Shown here piece after piece: positions 1 to 6,741 of a DNA stretch of 8,697 bases. How positions within the stretch are numbered: position 1 is the stretch's first letter; every line of letters starts with the position of its first letter. Source of the stretch: Promethearchaeota archaeon (GTDB lineage Archaea > Asgardarchaeota > Lokiarchaeia > Sigynarchaeales > MK-D1); NCBI GenBank assembly GCA_016839865.1, contig JAEOTN010000527.1, positions 1 through 8,697 on the forward strand, read 5' to 3'. The notes under the pieces were generated by a model. The model saw only the letters and a list, made by a program, of their open reading frames with translations, ran no database searches and was not told the origin of the DNA. The translations under genes were made by a program, and so were the position numbers.

Positions 1-464
1 ACTTTTAGATTCAAATCAGTACCTAATTCCTGCATTATTAGGGAACCTATTGAACTGGCAACCTCTCCGCTAGTAAATGTATGATTTCCTATTCGTCGAG
101 CTCGAATTCCAAAGGTATTATCCCTTACTAATATCTCTTTTGCGAGATTAATCGCAGTTTGCTGAGCAATCTCTAATCCCCCTTTGACATATACTGCAGG
201 ACTAATTGACTGAATGCCCAGCACTTTTTTTAAAGTCGAAATTGCAGATTGCATGTGTTTGGGTTCTGGATGAAGATAGATAAATCCGTGATCTCGCCAT
301 AAGCGTGAAAATTTAACTCCATCTCGTGTACATTGGAAACGTATGTTTCGCAATAAGCTCCTTAGCATCCGTTTTCTCACTTGCTGGGATTTCAAAGCAA
401 TTTCTCCATATCGCATAAGAAGAACATTAAATTGAGGAGATAAAAGTGGTTTGTCAGAACTCAT
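1..464 (-). CDS. thiI: tRNA 4-thiouridine sulfurtransferase ThiI, N-terminal part (cut by left edge)
   Basis: I translated this minus-strand frame by hand: 154 codons are visible from an ATG at 464-462, and the rest lies beyond base 1. The family transfers sulfur to U8 of tRNA (4-thiouridine) and in some organisms also serves thiamine thiazole synthesis. Visible parts are the ferredoxin-like N-terminal domain with RYGEIALKS (residues 18-26), then the start of a THUMP RNA-binding domain, including GIRARRIGNHTFTSGE (119-134). The PP-loop ATPase domain is outside the window, and whether a rhodanese domain follows cannot be seen. The start is supported by a GGTGATC ribosome binding site just upstream. 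The helicase gene lies 62 bases upstream on the same strand. Recognition rests on the conserved N-terminal motif and the THUMP signature; a non-ThiI THUMP protein is less likely because of the RYGEIALKS element. Confidence 0.88.
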   Translation of the reverse strand, partial: MSSDKPLLSPQFNVLLMRYGEIALKSQQVRKRMLRSLLRNIRFQCTRDGVKFSRLWRDHGFIYLHPEPKHMQSAISTLKKVLGIQSISPAVYVKGGLEIAQQTAINLAKEILVRDNTFGIRARRIGNHTFTSGEVASSIGSLIMQELGTDLNLK

Positions 465-466
465 AC

Positions 467-473
467 GATCACC
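467..473 (-). promoter_or_regulatory. Shine-Dalgarno site of thiI
   Basis: Read on the minus strand this is GGTGATC, two bases before the ATG at 464. It matches part of the complement of the conserved 16S rRNA 3' end (GATCACCTCC). It decides the thiI start in favour of 464 over the in-frame ATG at residue 17. Confidence 0.65.
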
Positions 474-502
474 AAAGTATGTTATGGGTACTATATGTGA
501 GT

Positions 503-513
503 AAATAAAAAAT
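503..513 (-). promoter_or_regulatory. AT-rich element between the helicase gene and thiI (possible terminator or TATA box)
   Basis: On the minus strand the 62-base spacer between the helicase stop (527) and the thiI start (464) contains ATTTTTTATTT. Its T-run could end the helicase transcript, since archaeal intrinsic terminators are U-tracts. It could instead be a TATA-like box: a start about 25 bases downstream would leave a short leader that still contains the GGTGATC site. The sequence alone does not separate these readings, and read-through making one helicase-thiI transcript is also possible. Confidence 0.3.
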
Positions 514-526
514 AGATGGATATAGG

Positions 527-1735
527 TTAGAAAGGTAATACTTTTCTCGATGGCTCAGACATTTGTTTATTTCTGTGAGGACCCCGAGATGATTTTTTAT
601 AAGCTCGTGGAGGAATCTCTGCTTTCTTGATAGTCTTGTCTATAAAGCCTTCAATCTGACAGATCAATCGATACTGATCAACTAAAGCCATTGTTATAGC
701 GGTTCCTTTTTTCCCCATTCGACTAGTGCGCCCAATCCTATGAACGTATACTTCTGTGTATTCTGGAACATCATAGTTAAAGACATGCGATACATTAGGT
801 ATATCCAAGCCCCGTGCGGCCACATCTGTTGCAATTAAGAAATCAATCTCATGTCTTTTAAATTTCTTTGTAACAGTTTCCCTTTTAGCTTGTGACAAGT
901 CACCAGATAAGAGTTCTATTTTGAAATTCAGATTTCTTTCTTGTTCTAATCGATTTTTCAACCACATTGCCGTTTTTTTCGTGTTAGTAAAAACTAATGT
1001 GTGCTGTATTTGTGGTCTTAGCTTGCGCAAGACTCGAACAAACGCATAATACTTGTCTTTGAAGTGTTCGATAAGGTAATAATACTGATTTGTATTCTCA
1101 ACGGTTAGACTGTCTTTGGAAACATTGATATCAATATAATTTCCCTTGGTGAAAGATTGACTGAGAACTTTAATCTCTTCAAGAATTGTCGCAGAGAACA
1201 GCATCAATTGAGGAGTTGTATGTATCTGGTTCATAATATATTGGATATCTGGGAAGAATCCCATGTCTAACATGCGATCTGCTTCATCCAAAACTACAAA
1301 TCGTAATTTTTTAAAGGAAATCTCTTTTCGTTCATAAAGATCGATTAAACGTCCCGGAGTTGCAACCACGATGTTAACTCCTTTTTGAAGCTTCAAAATT
1401 TGTGGATTAATCGATACTCCACCATAAACTTGGAGGACACGAACATTTTTTAAGTGTTTAGAAGCTTGTGCCATTACTTGAGCTACCTGTTTACATAGTT
1501 CTCTTGTTGGAACTAATATTAAGCATTCTGGGATTTTACCTGCTTCTATTTGATTTATAATTGGTATGGAAAAGGCATAAGTCTTTCCTGAGCCAGTTTT
1601 TGCTTGGGCAATAATATTTTTTCCCGTTAATGCGACCGGGATAGCATCTTTTTGTATTTTAGTTGGTTCAATAATGTTAATTTCTTCAAGAGCCTTTACA
1701 ATTTCGCTCTTAATATTCATTTCGCTAAATTTCAT
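527..1735 (-). CDS. DEAD-box ATP-dependent RNA helicase
   Basis: A complete 402-residue superfamily 2 helicase core, expected to unwind short RNA duplexes or remodel RNA-protein complexes in the cytoplasm using ATP. All hallmark motifs are present and in order: Q motif with PTKIQ (24-28), Walker A AKTGSGKT (45-52), PTREL (76-80), GG (105-106), TPGR (126-129), DEAD (150-153), SAT (181-183), LVFTNT (247-252), ATDVAARGLD (302-311) and HRIGRTSR (332-339). The tail from about residue 375 is short and basic (RAYKKSSRGPHRNK), a likely non-specific RNA contact. The length is that of a minimal DEAD-box protein with no extra domain. The ATG at 1735 begins right at the Q-motif region, so little N-terminal sequence is missing. 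It sits upstream of thiI, another RNA-directed enzyme, and is divergent from the E1-like gene. The specific RNA substrate cannot be read from the sequence. Confidence 0.96.
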   Translation of the reverse strand: MKFSEMNIKSEIVKALEEINIIEPTKIQKDAIPVALTGKNIIAQAKTGSGKTYAFSIPIINQIEAGKIPECLILVPTRELCKQVAQVMAQASKHLKNVRVLQVYGGVSINPQILKLQKGVNIVVATPGRLIDLYERKEISFKKLRFVVLDEADRMLDMGFFPDIQYIMNQIHTTPQLMLFSATILEEIKVLSQSFTKGNYIDINVSKDSLTVENTNQYYYLIEHFKDKYYAFVRVLRKLRPQIQHTLVFTNTKKTAMWLKNRLEQERNLNFKIELLSGDLSQAKRETVTKKFKRHEIDFLIATDVAARGLDIPNVSHVFNYDVPEYTEVYVHRIGRTSRMGKKGTAITMALVDQYRLICQIEGFIDKTIKKAEIPPRAYKKSSRGPHRNKQMSEPSRKVLPF

Positions 1736-1917
1736 AGTGTATCAACGTGTTTTACCAGTATTTTCAGAAAAAGTGGCACCATTTTCACGATGTTATTTCT
1801 TTTCACAAAAAACGTAGGTTTTCGTATAATTTCAATCAATATGCCACTACCAAAAAACATTTGTATCAGATTAAGATAAATCGGTAGACATAAAACCATA
1901 GATAAATTGATGTAGGT
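1736..1917. promoter_or_regulatory. Divergent intergenic region between the helicase and the E1-like gene
   Basis: These 182 bases separate two start codons pointing away from each other, so both promoters should lie here. AT-rich candidates for TATA boxes include GTATAATT near 1825 and AAGATAAA near 1873, but neither stands out from the AT-rich background. Neither gene has a strong ribosome binding site: the helicase has only GTTGAT near its start, and the E1-like gene has TAGGT touching its ATG. No RNA gene or convincing operator was seen. Confidence 0.45.
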
Positions 1918-2655
1918 ATGCTCAGTGATGTGCAAAAAGAGCGGTATTCACGTCAATTATTGGAATTATCTGAAGAAGAACAATCCCAACTTCTATCGAA
2001 AAAAGTGGTGCAAGTGGGAATTGGTGGATTGGGTTCCCCTCTCGCGTATTATCTCGTTGCCATGGGTATTGGAAATTTAACAATTATTGAATATGATAAG
2101 GTTTCATTATCCAATTTGAATCGCCAAATAATGTACAATACTCCTGAAATTGGGGAATTAAAAGCAGAAATATCAAAAAATAAGTTAGAGTCATTAAATC
2201 CAGACGTTAAAATCGAGTTAATCCAAGAAAGACTTACACGAGATAACTACAAAGAACTTATCAAAGCACCAGACTACTTGGTGGATGCGAGTGATAATGC
2301 AGAGACTAAATTCCTTGTAAATGATATTGGATTAGATTTAGGAATTCCATTTACTATTGCAGGAGTGAGAGAAATGGAAGGTCAAATTATATCGGTAATT
2401 CCTAATGATACTGCATGCTATAGATGTGTATTTGGAAAAACTAAGCCAAAAGGAGAAGTGAGAAATCCACCGAAGCCACTGGGTATTTATGGATTCACTG
2501 CAGGTACTTTAGGTGCTATAGAAGCTGCAGAAGTTGTAAAAGGATTATTAGAGTTAGAAGGAAGGCTAGTAGATTCCCTCCTAATGATAGATTTACATCA
2601 TATGCAATTTCTCAATGTTAAGGTAAGTCGTAATAAAACTTGTATTTGTAAGTAA
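1918..2655 (+). CDS. ThiF/MoeB/HesA-family E1-like adenylyltransferase
   Basis: A 245-residue protein of the ubiquitin-activating-like superfamily, which adenylates the C-terminal glycine of a small beta-grasp sulfur carrier or ubiquitin-like protein. The nucleotide-binding features are intact: RYSRQ (9-13), the GIGGLGSP loop (34-41), the acidic residue D60 after strand 2, SNLNRQ (65-70), K82, and DASDN (123-127). One zinc CxxC is normal (C167, C170), but the second pair at the very C-terminus is C-x-C (C242, C244). The segment that holds the catalytic cysteine in ThiF and UBA-type enzymes (around P185-K186 here) has no cysteine. The protein therefore looks adenylation-only, as MoeB is reported to be. 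No ubiquitin-like partner gene lies in the window. thiI, 1.4 kb away on the other strand, allows a loose sulfur-transfer link. Calling it MoeB, UbaA or ThiF would be over-precise. Confidence 0.9.
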   Translation: MLSDVQKERYSRQLLELSEEEQSQLLSKKVVQVGIGGLGSPLAYYLVAMGIGNLTIIEYDKVSLSNLNRQIMYNTPEIGELKAEISKNKLESLNPDVKIELIQERLTRDNYKELIKAPDYLVDASDNAETKFLVNDIGLDLGIPFTIAGVREMEGQIISVIPNDTACYRCVFGKTKPKGEVRNPPKPLGIYGFTAGTLGAIEAAEVVKGLLELEGRLVDSLLMIDLHHMQFLNVKVSRNKTCICK

Positions 2656-2742
2656 GTATTTAAAAGAAATATATAAAAAACCTAATGTTATATTTAAATC
2701 ATGAAGATTTAATTTTGATAAAATATACCATTTTTTATATTA

Positions 2743-2763
2743 CAATATTTTCTAAAAATATTG
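2743..2763. repeat. Perfect 9-base inverted repeat in AT-rich spacer
   Basis: CAATATTTT (2743-2751) and AAAATATTG (2755-2763) are exact reverse complements around the 3-base centre CTA. It lies 88 bases after the E1-like gene and 116 bases before the GNAT start. It could be a dyad site for a dimeric regulator of the GNAT gene, or a weak AT hairpin in the RNA. No T-run follows it directly on the plus strand, so a terminator is less likely. The surrounding 223 bases (2656-2878) are extremely AT-rich, and chance symmetry is possible. Confidence 0.4.
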
Positions 2764-2878
2764 ATATTCTTAAAAACATTCTAATTTTAACTAAAAATTC
2801 ATTTATTGTTGAAGAAATACTACTTCAGTTGTCAAAAGACAAAGTAAAATTGATTTACTTCTATCCTTTATTGAAATC

Positions 2879-3997
2879 ATGGAGAAATTCCTGCATCCAT
2901 TAACCAAGGAAAATTTAGAAAGTGTTTATCAACTATATGAAAAAAATGAAGATTTTTTTAATATTACTTTGACGGATTTTGAGAATCAAACTTTAAAGGA
3001 TATGGCATTTGAGGAGAATTTGTCCCTTGTTTGCTATTCCACCGAAATTAAAGAACCTATTGCAGTTATTATCGGCGTTATAAAAAAGGGGTATATTAAA
3101 AGAAATTTGATTATCAAAGTTTTTCTCGTAGATAAAGCATTTAGAAGGAAAGGAATTGGCACATGGATGTTCAATGAGTTGATAGACCGAGCTAAACCAT
3201 CTCTAAAGCTATTTTCCTCGGTAATCTATGGATTTTCTCCCCCACAATTTCTCCAACCTGGAGTAGATGTTAGACATACATCTCTACTGTATTTCCTCAA
3301 ATCAAAGGGATTAAAACGTAGGGGGACTCGGCATAATTTAACAGTTCATATCCCAGAGGATTTTCCAGAACCAAAAACGGAGTATGCAGGATATGTGTTC
3401 CAACGAGTCACTCCAGAATATTTTGATAAAACTCTTGAATTTATTAAAAAAGCATTTATTGCTCCAACTTGGCCTTCTGAAGCGAAACTGACATTTAGAC
3501 CTGAAAAACCCACTACTTTCATTGCATTGGATTTAGATAAAAATGTTGTTGGATTTGCGTCACATAGTACTTGTTTTACTAGTTCTTTTGGACCAACTGG
3601 TGTGTTAAAAACCCTCAGAGGAAAGAACATTGGGGGAGAGTTACTGAAATGGTGTATTTGGGACATAAAAAGTCTAGGATTAGACACGGTCACTATTATG
3701 TATGTGGTTGGTGATACTGTGAAATATTATGTTAAAACTGTGGGAGCATATATCCATCCTGTTCATATTCCCATGAGTAGATGGATATATGGGTTGCGTT
3801 CAGAGCTAAGGAAAACTGAAGTGTCCCGAAAAGGAAAATCCGAAATTGCATATTGCCCTAATTGTTTCCATAAATTGGATTTTGCTAATAATACCTCAGG
3901 ATGGTTAAACTCAGAAACGTATTTTTGTCCTAGCTGTAAATATTCAGGGTCGTTTTATGTCACAAAAGATACAGACACTGAAGAAAATAACGATTGA
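2879..3997 (+). CDS. Tandem GNAT-family acetyltransferase with C-terminal zinc ribbon
   Basis: A 372-residue protein with two GNAT folds in one chain. The family moves an acyl group from acetyl-CoA to an amine; the substrate here is unknown. The first domain (about 1-160) carries the acetyl-CoA pyrophosphate loop RRKGIG (89-94). The second (about 168-305) has FGPTGVLKTLRGKNIGG (237-253), where the usual glycine of RGxGxG is N250. The C-terminus adds CPNC (326-329) and CPSC (350-353), a four-cysteine zinc ribbon that may bind nucleic acid or protein. The ATG at 2879 has no clear ribosome binding site, and the open frame upstream of it offers no other start, so the start is fairly firm and the mRNA may be leaderless. 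A 223-base spacer separates it from the E1-like gene, and 121 bases separate it from the isomerase start, so it probably has its own promoter. Confidence 0.85.
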   Translation: MEKFLHPLTKENLESVYQLYEKNEDFFNITLTDFENQTLKDMAFEENLSLVCYSTEIKEPIAVIIGVIKKGYIKRNLIIKVFLVDKAFRRKGIGTWMFNELIDRAKPSLKLFSSVIYGFSPPQFLQPGVDVRHTSLLYFLKSKGLKRRGTRHNLTVHIPEDFPEPKTEYAGYVFQRVTPEYFDKTLEFIKKAFIAPTWPSEAKLTFRPEKPTTFIALDLDKNVVGFASHSTCFTSSFGPTGVLKTLRGKNIGGELLKWCIWDIKSLGLDTVTIMYVVGDTVKYYVKTVGAYIHPVHIPMSRWIYGLRSELRKTEVSRKGKSEIAYCPNCFHKLDFANNTSGWLNSETYFCPSCKYSGSFYVTKDTDTEENND

Positions 3998-4118
3998 ATA
4001 CTAGACAAGATAAGGGAAAATCATTAATAGTATTCTTGAGGTTAAAGGGATAAGTTAACGAAAGAGACGTTTCTAAAGCATATTGAAGAAAAAAAACATA
4101 AAAGGAAACGAGATAATT
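3998..4118 (+). promoter_or_regulatory. Leader and likely promoter region of the isomerase-RuBisCO pair
   Basis: These 121 bases are the only sizeable gap before the isomerase and RuBisCO genes. No consensus TATA box is obvious. An imperfect dyad AGAGACGTTTCT (4063-4074, pairing AGAnACGTnTCT) and a GTTAAC palindrome (4054-4059) are visible; either could be an operator but both are short enough to be chance. The only ribosome-binding candidate is AGGA at 4103-4106, 12 bases before the ATG at 4119. Confidence 0.35.
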
Positions 4119-5060
4119 ATGAAAGAACTATTAAAACGAGTAGAAGATATAAAATCCTTAAAAATCCAAGGCGCCACAAACGTTGCAAAAAAAGGTATGG
4201 AATTTTTCCATGATTTCTGTCAACGCAATGAAAATTTACCAAGAGATAAGTTGTTTAGTGAACTATTGAAGGCAAAAGAAATAATTAGAACAGCTAGAGC
4301 GACTGAACCGGCATTAAGAAATGGATTACAATTCGTGTTGAACAAATTAATCACAGTTAAAGAGAATCCAGATATACATATGGCAGATTATGTTACAGAA
4401 TACTCTAAAATTTACATCGAAACCATTGCGAAAGCTAAAACACGTATTATGGAGATTGGATCTGAGCGGATTCCATCAAGTCGTAAATTTAGCGTTTTAA
4501 CACACTGTCATTCATCGGTAGTCACCGGTATCCTCCTCAAAGCAAAAGAACAAGGAAAGGAATTTCGTGTGTTTGCGACCGAAACTCGCCCTAGATATCA
4601 AGGGAGAATAACCGCGAAGGAGTTATTAGACGCAGGAATAAAAGTTACTCAAATTGTCGATAGTGCAATGAGGTGGGTTGTTCGGAATTACCCCATTGAT
4701 ATGATTCTCATCGGTGCGGATGCAATAACTTCGGAAGGGACAGTGCTGAATAAAATTGGTTCGAGACTCTTGGCATTAGTTGCTCGTGAAATGCATATTC
4801 CTTACTATGTGGCAACCCCTTTATTAAAATACAATCCTGAATCGGTGTTTGGGACATTGGAGAAAATAGAGATGCGTGATTTCACTGAAGTTTGGGAAGA
4901 CAAACCCGAAAATCTCAAAATAAAAAATCCAGCATTCGAAACCGTCTCAAGAAGATATATTGATGGATTAATTACAGAAGCAGGAATCTTTCCCGCTGCT
5001 TTAATCTCAAGAGTATTTTATGAACAATATCCTGATCTTAAACCAATTGGTCAATTTTAG
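4119..5060 (+). CDS. e2b2: Ribose-1,5-bisphosphate isomerase (eIF2B-like family)
   Basis: A 313-residue member of the eIF2B-alpha/MtnA fold family that converts ribose-1,5-bisphosphate to ribulose-1,5-bisphosphate, the RuBisCO substrate, in the archaeal AMP pathway. Key features are THCHSS (128-133) with the expected catalytic cysteine C130, ATETRPRYQGRITAKEL (153-169), VDSA (180-183), GADAIT (199-204) with the expected catalytic aspartate D201, and NKIGS (211-215). The long stretch resembling ETRPRWQGRITAKEL and the NPAF-YID-ITE-GI-P pattern near the C-terminus match the characterised Thermococcus enzyme as I remember it. That pattern, plus RuBisCO directly downstream, argues against translation factor eIF2B-alpha or methylthioribose-phosphate isomerase. 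I chose ATG 4119 because it matches the family's N-terminus; a TTG at 4083 would add 12 lysine-rich residues. The stop overlaps the RuBisCO ribosome binding site, so translation is probably coupled. Confidence 0.93.
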   Translation: MKELLKRVEDIKSLKIQGATNVAKKGMEFFHDFCQRNENLPRDKLFSELLKAKEIIRTARATEPALRNGLQFVLNKLITVKENPDIHMADYVTEYSKIYIETIAKAKTRIMEIGSERIPSSRKFSVLTHCHSSVVTGILLKAKEQGKEFRVFATETRPRYQGRITAKELLDAGIKVTQIVDSAMRWVVRNYPIDMILIGADAITSEGTVLNKIGSRLLALVAREMHIPYYVATPLLKYNPESVFGTLEKIEMRDFTEVWEDKPENLKIKNPAFETVSRRYIDGLITEAGIFPAALISRVFYEQYPDLKPIGQF

Positions 5061-5064
5061 GAGG
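5060..5064 (+). promoter_or_regulatory. Strong Shine-Dalgarno site of RuBisCO
   Basis: GGAGG begins on the last base of the isomerase stop codon (TAG) and ends 9 bases before the ATG at 5074. It is the strongest ribosome binding site in the window. It places the RuBisCO start at 5074 and not at an in-frame ATG at 5020 inside the isomerase gene, which would add 18 residues. Confidence 0.85.
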
Positions 5065-5073
5065 AAAAAAAAC

Positions 5074-6741
5074 ATGGTAGAAATTGATAACTGGGTATTA
5101 TTCGAGGAACCAGTCAAAATTCCACTAGTTTCGTGCAATCTCTTTGAAGCTTATGGATTAACGGTACCTGATATGTCGGTTATGGATGAAAAATCTCGCA
5201 GACGATTCGGACCTTATTTTCCAAGTGCTGATTTCGATTATTCCTATGAAAAAATAAAGCAGAACTACATTATAATGTATGTTTCAATAAATCCACGAAA
5301 GAAAACAGGAAATTTGAATTATGACTTCATTTGGGCTGCTCTTGATATTGCGGCAGAAGAATCAACAGGAACATGGGATCCGGACTTAAAAACCATCATA
5401 CCAGAAGAAATGGATGATGAGACAAAGGAAAATATGAAAATTCTCCAAGCAAAAGTTGTGGGAATTAATATGAAAACGGGAGTAGCAGGAATTGCACTTC
5501 CAAAACAAGGATTTGAATACGGAAATATCCCTCAACTCTTAAGTGTAGTGGAAGGAAACTATAATGGAATGACTTCAGCGGCTTATGGGGTTCGATTAGA
5601 AGATCTGGATATTCCTGATGACTATGCGGATTCCTTTATGGGACCTCAAATTGGAAATGAGGGACTACGAGAGATCCTTGGAGACCACGTAACGGTAGGA
5701 ACCATTGTAAAGCCTAAAACTGGATTGAGCGTGAATGATTGGGCTAAAACTGCCTATCGTTCTTTCCTTGCAGGTTTAGATGTAGTAAAAGATGATGAAA
5801 ATCTAACCGATCAGGAGTATTGTAGATTTGAACCTCGTGTTAAAAAAGTATTAGAATATGTCCATCAAATTGAAAACGATACGGGAAGAAAACTTGTGTA
5901 TGTCCCCAACATAACTGCTGGTGATGTCGACACATTGATAAAAAGAGGAGATTTCATTAAAGAAATTGGTGGTAATTGCTTGATGATCGACATTTTAGCA
6001 GCGGGTTTCTCAGCAGTTCAGACCATTCGAAAAAGATATCCTAATATGATTTTGCATGGTCACAGAGCTGGTCATGGTGATAGAACGATTTTCCCTGAGA
6101 TTGTAATAAATGGAAAGAAACTTGAATTACGACATGGAATTTCTATGCGTGTTTTAGCTATATTCTCAAGATTAGCAGGGATTGATCAACTTCATATAGG
6201 AGCTCCACGGGGCAAGATGGAGAAAGGTAAGACGGAACCACTAGAGAACCTCGAACCACTTTTTAGACCTATGGGATCATTAAAGACCGTACGACCAATT
6301 TGTTCGGGAGGATTGAAAGCACCAGTTATGTGGGGAGTTGCACGAGATATGAATCCTACCAGTGACGATTTTAATGAAAATATTATATTTCAAGCTGGAG
6401 GAGGTACTCATGCACACGATTTAGGGACATTTGGAGGAGCAAAATCCATGGTTCAAGCGCGAAATGCAATACATGAAGCAAAAGAACCTATAGATATAAT
6501 GGGTGATTACTTTGAGACTTTACTAGCCTTCAGAAAATGGGATAATCCTCTCTATGTCCAGTGGTTGAAAACATTAACAAAAGATTCAAAAATCGTAGTT
6601 ACTCCAGATGATAGACCTTATCCTAAAGACGGAAAATATTTAACCCCGGGTCCTGAATCTGTAGATTTAAAGAAAGCTATAGAACTGTATCCTCCTTTAA
6701 AGGGAGATCTAGAAAAACATCGCTCAGATCTTTTAAACTAA
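5074..6741 (+). CDS. rbcL: RuBisCO large subunit, long archaeal form III-like
   Basis: A 555-residue RuBisCO that should convert ribulose-1,5-bisphosphate, CO2 and water to two 3-phosphoglycerates. By spinach numbering I align E60 to E95, T65 to T100, W66 to W101, N123 to N162, K175 and K177 to K213 and K215, the carbamylated K201 with D203 and E204 to K239, D241 and E242, H294 and R295 to H330 and R331, H327 to H374, K334 to K381, and S379-G-G to S411-G-G. Catalysis is therefore expected, unlike form IV RuBisCO-like proteins. Oddities: about 45 extra N-terminal residues, an acidic insert near 107-122, inserts near 342-353 and 425-436, and loop 6 reading GAPRGK (376-381), with A377 at the usual threonine. 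Archaeal enzymes are mostly about 430-445 residues. The upstream isomerase points to AMP salvage. The subform needs a tree; no small subunit or phosphoribulokinase is present here. Confidence 0.95.
   Translation: MVEIDNWVLFEEPVKIPLVSCNLFEAYGLTVPDMSVMDEKSRRRFGPYFPSADFDYSYEKIKQNYIIMYVSINPRKKTGNLNYDFIWAALDIAAEESTGTWDPDLKTIIPEEMDDETKENMKILQAKVVGINMKTGVAGIALPKQGFEYGNIPQLLSVVEGNYNGMTSAAYGVRLEDLDIPDDYADSFMGPQIGNEGLREILGDHVTVGTIVKPKTGLSVNDWAKTAYRSFLAGLDVVKDDENLTDQEYCRFEPRVKKVLEYVHQIENDTGRKLVYVPNITAGDVDTLIKRGDFIKEIGGNCLMIDILAAGFSAVQTIRKRYPNMILHGHRAGHGDRTIFPEIVINGKKLELRHGISMRVLAIFSRLAGIDQLHIGAPRGKMEKGKTEPLENLEPLFRPMGSLKTVRPICSGGLKAPVMWGVARDMNPTSDDFNENIIFQAGGGTHAHDLGTFGGAKSMVQARNAIHEAKEPIDIMGDYFETLLAFRKWDNPLYVQWLKTLTKDSKIVVTPDDRPYPKDGKYLTPGPESVDLKKAIELYPPLKGDLEKHRSDLLN

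Noticed and set aside
93..105. A 13-base identity, TCGTCGAGCTCGA, repeated at 8621-8633
   Set aside because: Both copies are in minus-strand coding frames (thiI and nadB) and encode Arg-Ala-Arg-Arg in each, both within conserved family segments. Shared codons explain it; it is not a mobile or regulatory repeat.
1772..1848. Inverted 7-base match AGTGGCA (1772-1778) and TGCCACT (1842-1848) in the divergent spacer
   Set aside because: About one 7-base inverted match is expected by chance in a region this size, and the 63-base gap makes a hairpin unlikely.
1652..1935. Short frames on both strands crossing the helicase start and the divergent spacer (1652-1879 plus, 1732-1935 minus)
   Set aside because: They overlap the helicase N-terminus or both start regions and show no motif or ribosome binding site; the spacer is better explained as two promoters.
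2685..2903. A 72-codon open frame in the AT-rich spacer before the GNAT gene
   Set aside because: Composition is dominated by Ile, Leu, Phe and Lys as expected from AT-rich noncoding DNA, it has no ribosome binding site or recognisable motif, it overlaps the GNAT start by 25 bases, and it contains the perfect dyad at 2743-2763.
3346..3693. A 115-codon frame on the minus strand
   Set aside because: It lies wholly inside the GNAT gene, which has clear domain motifs; its translation resembles no family I know.
4119..5060. Reading the isomerase as eIF2B-alpha or methylthioribose-1-phosphate isomerase
   Set aside because: The same fold is shared, but the ETRPRYQGRITAKEL-type segment, the NPAF-YID C-terminal pattern and direct coupling to RuBisCO fit ribose-1,5-bisphosphate isomerase better.
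5074..6741. Reading the RuBisCO as a form IV RuBisCO-like protein because of its odd loop 6 and length
   Set aside because: Form IV proteins lack several active-site residues; here the carbamylation lysine, its metal ligands and the other catalytic residues aligned are all present.
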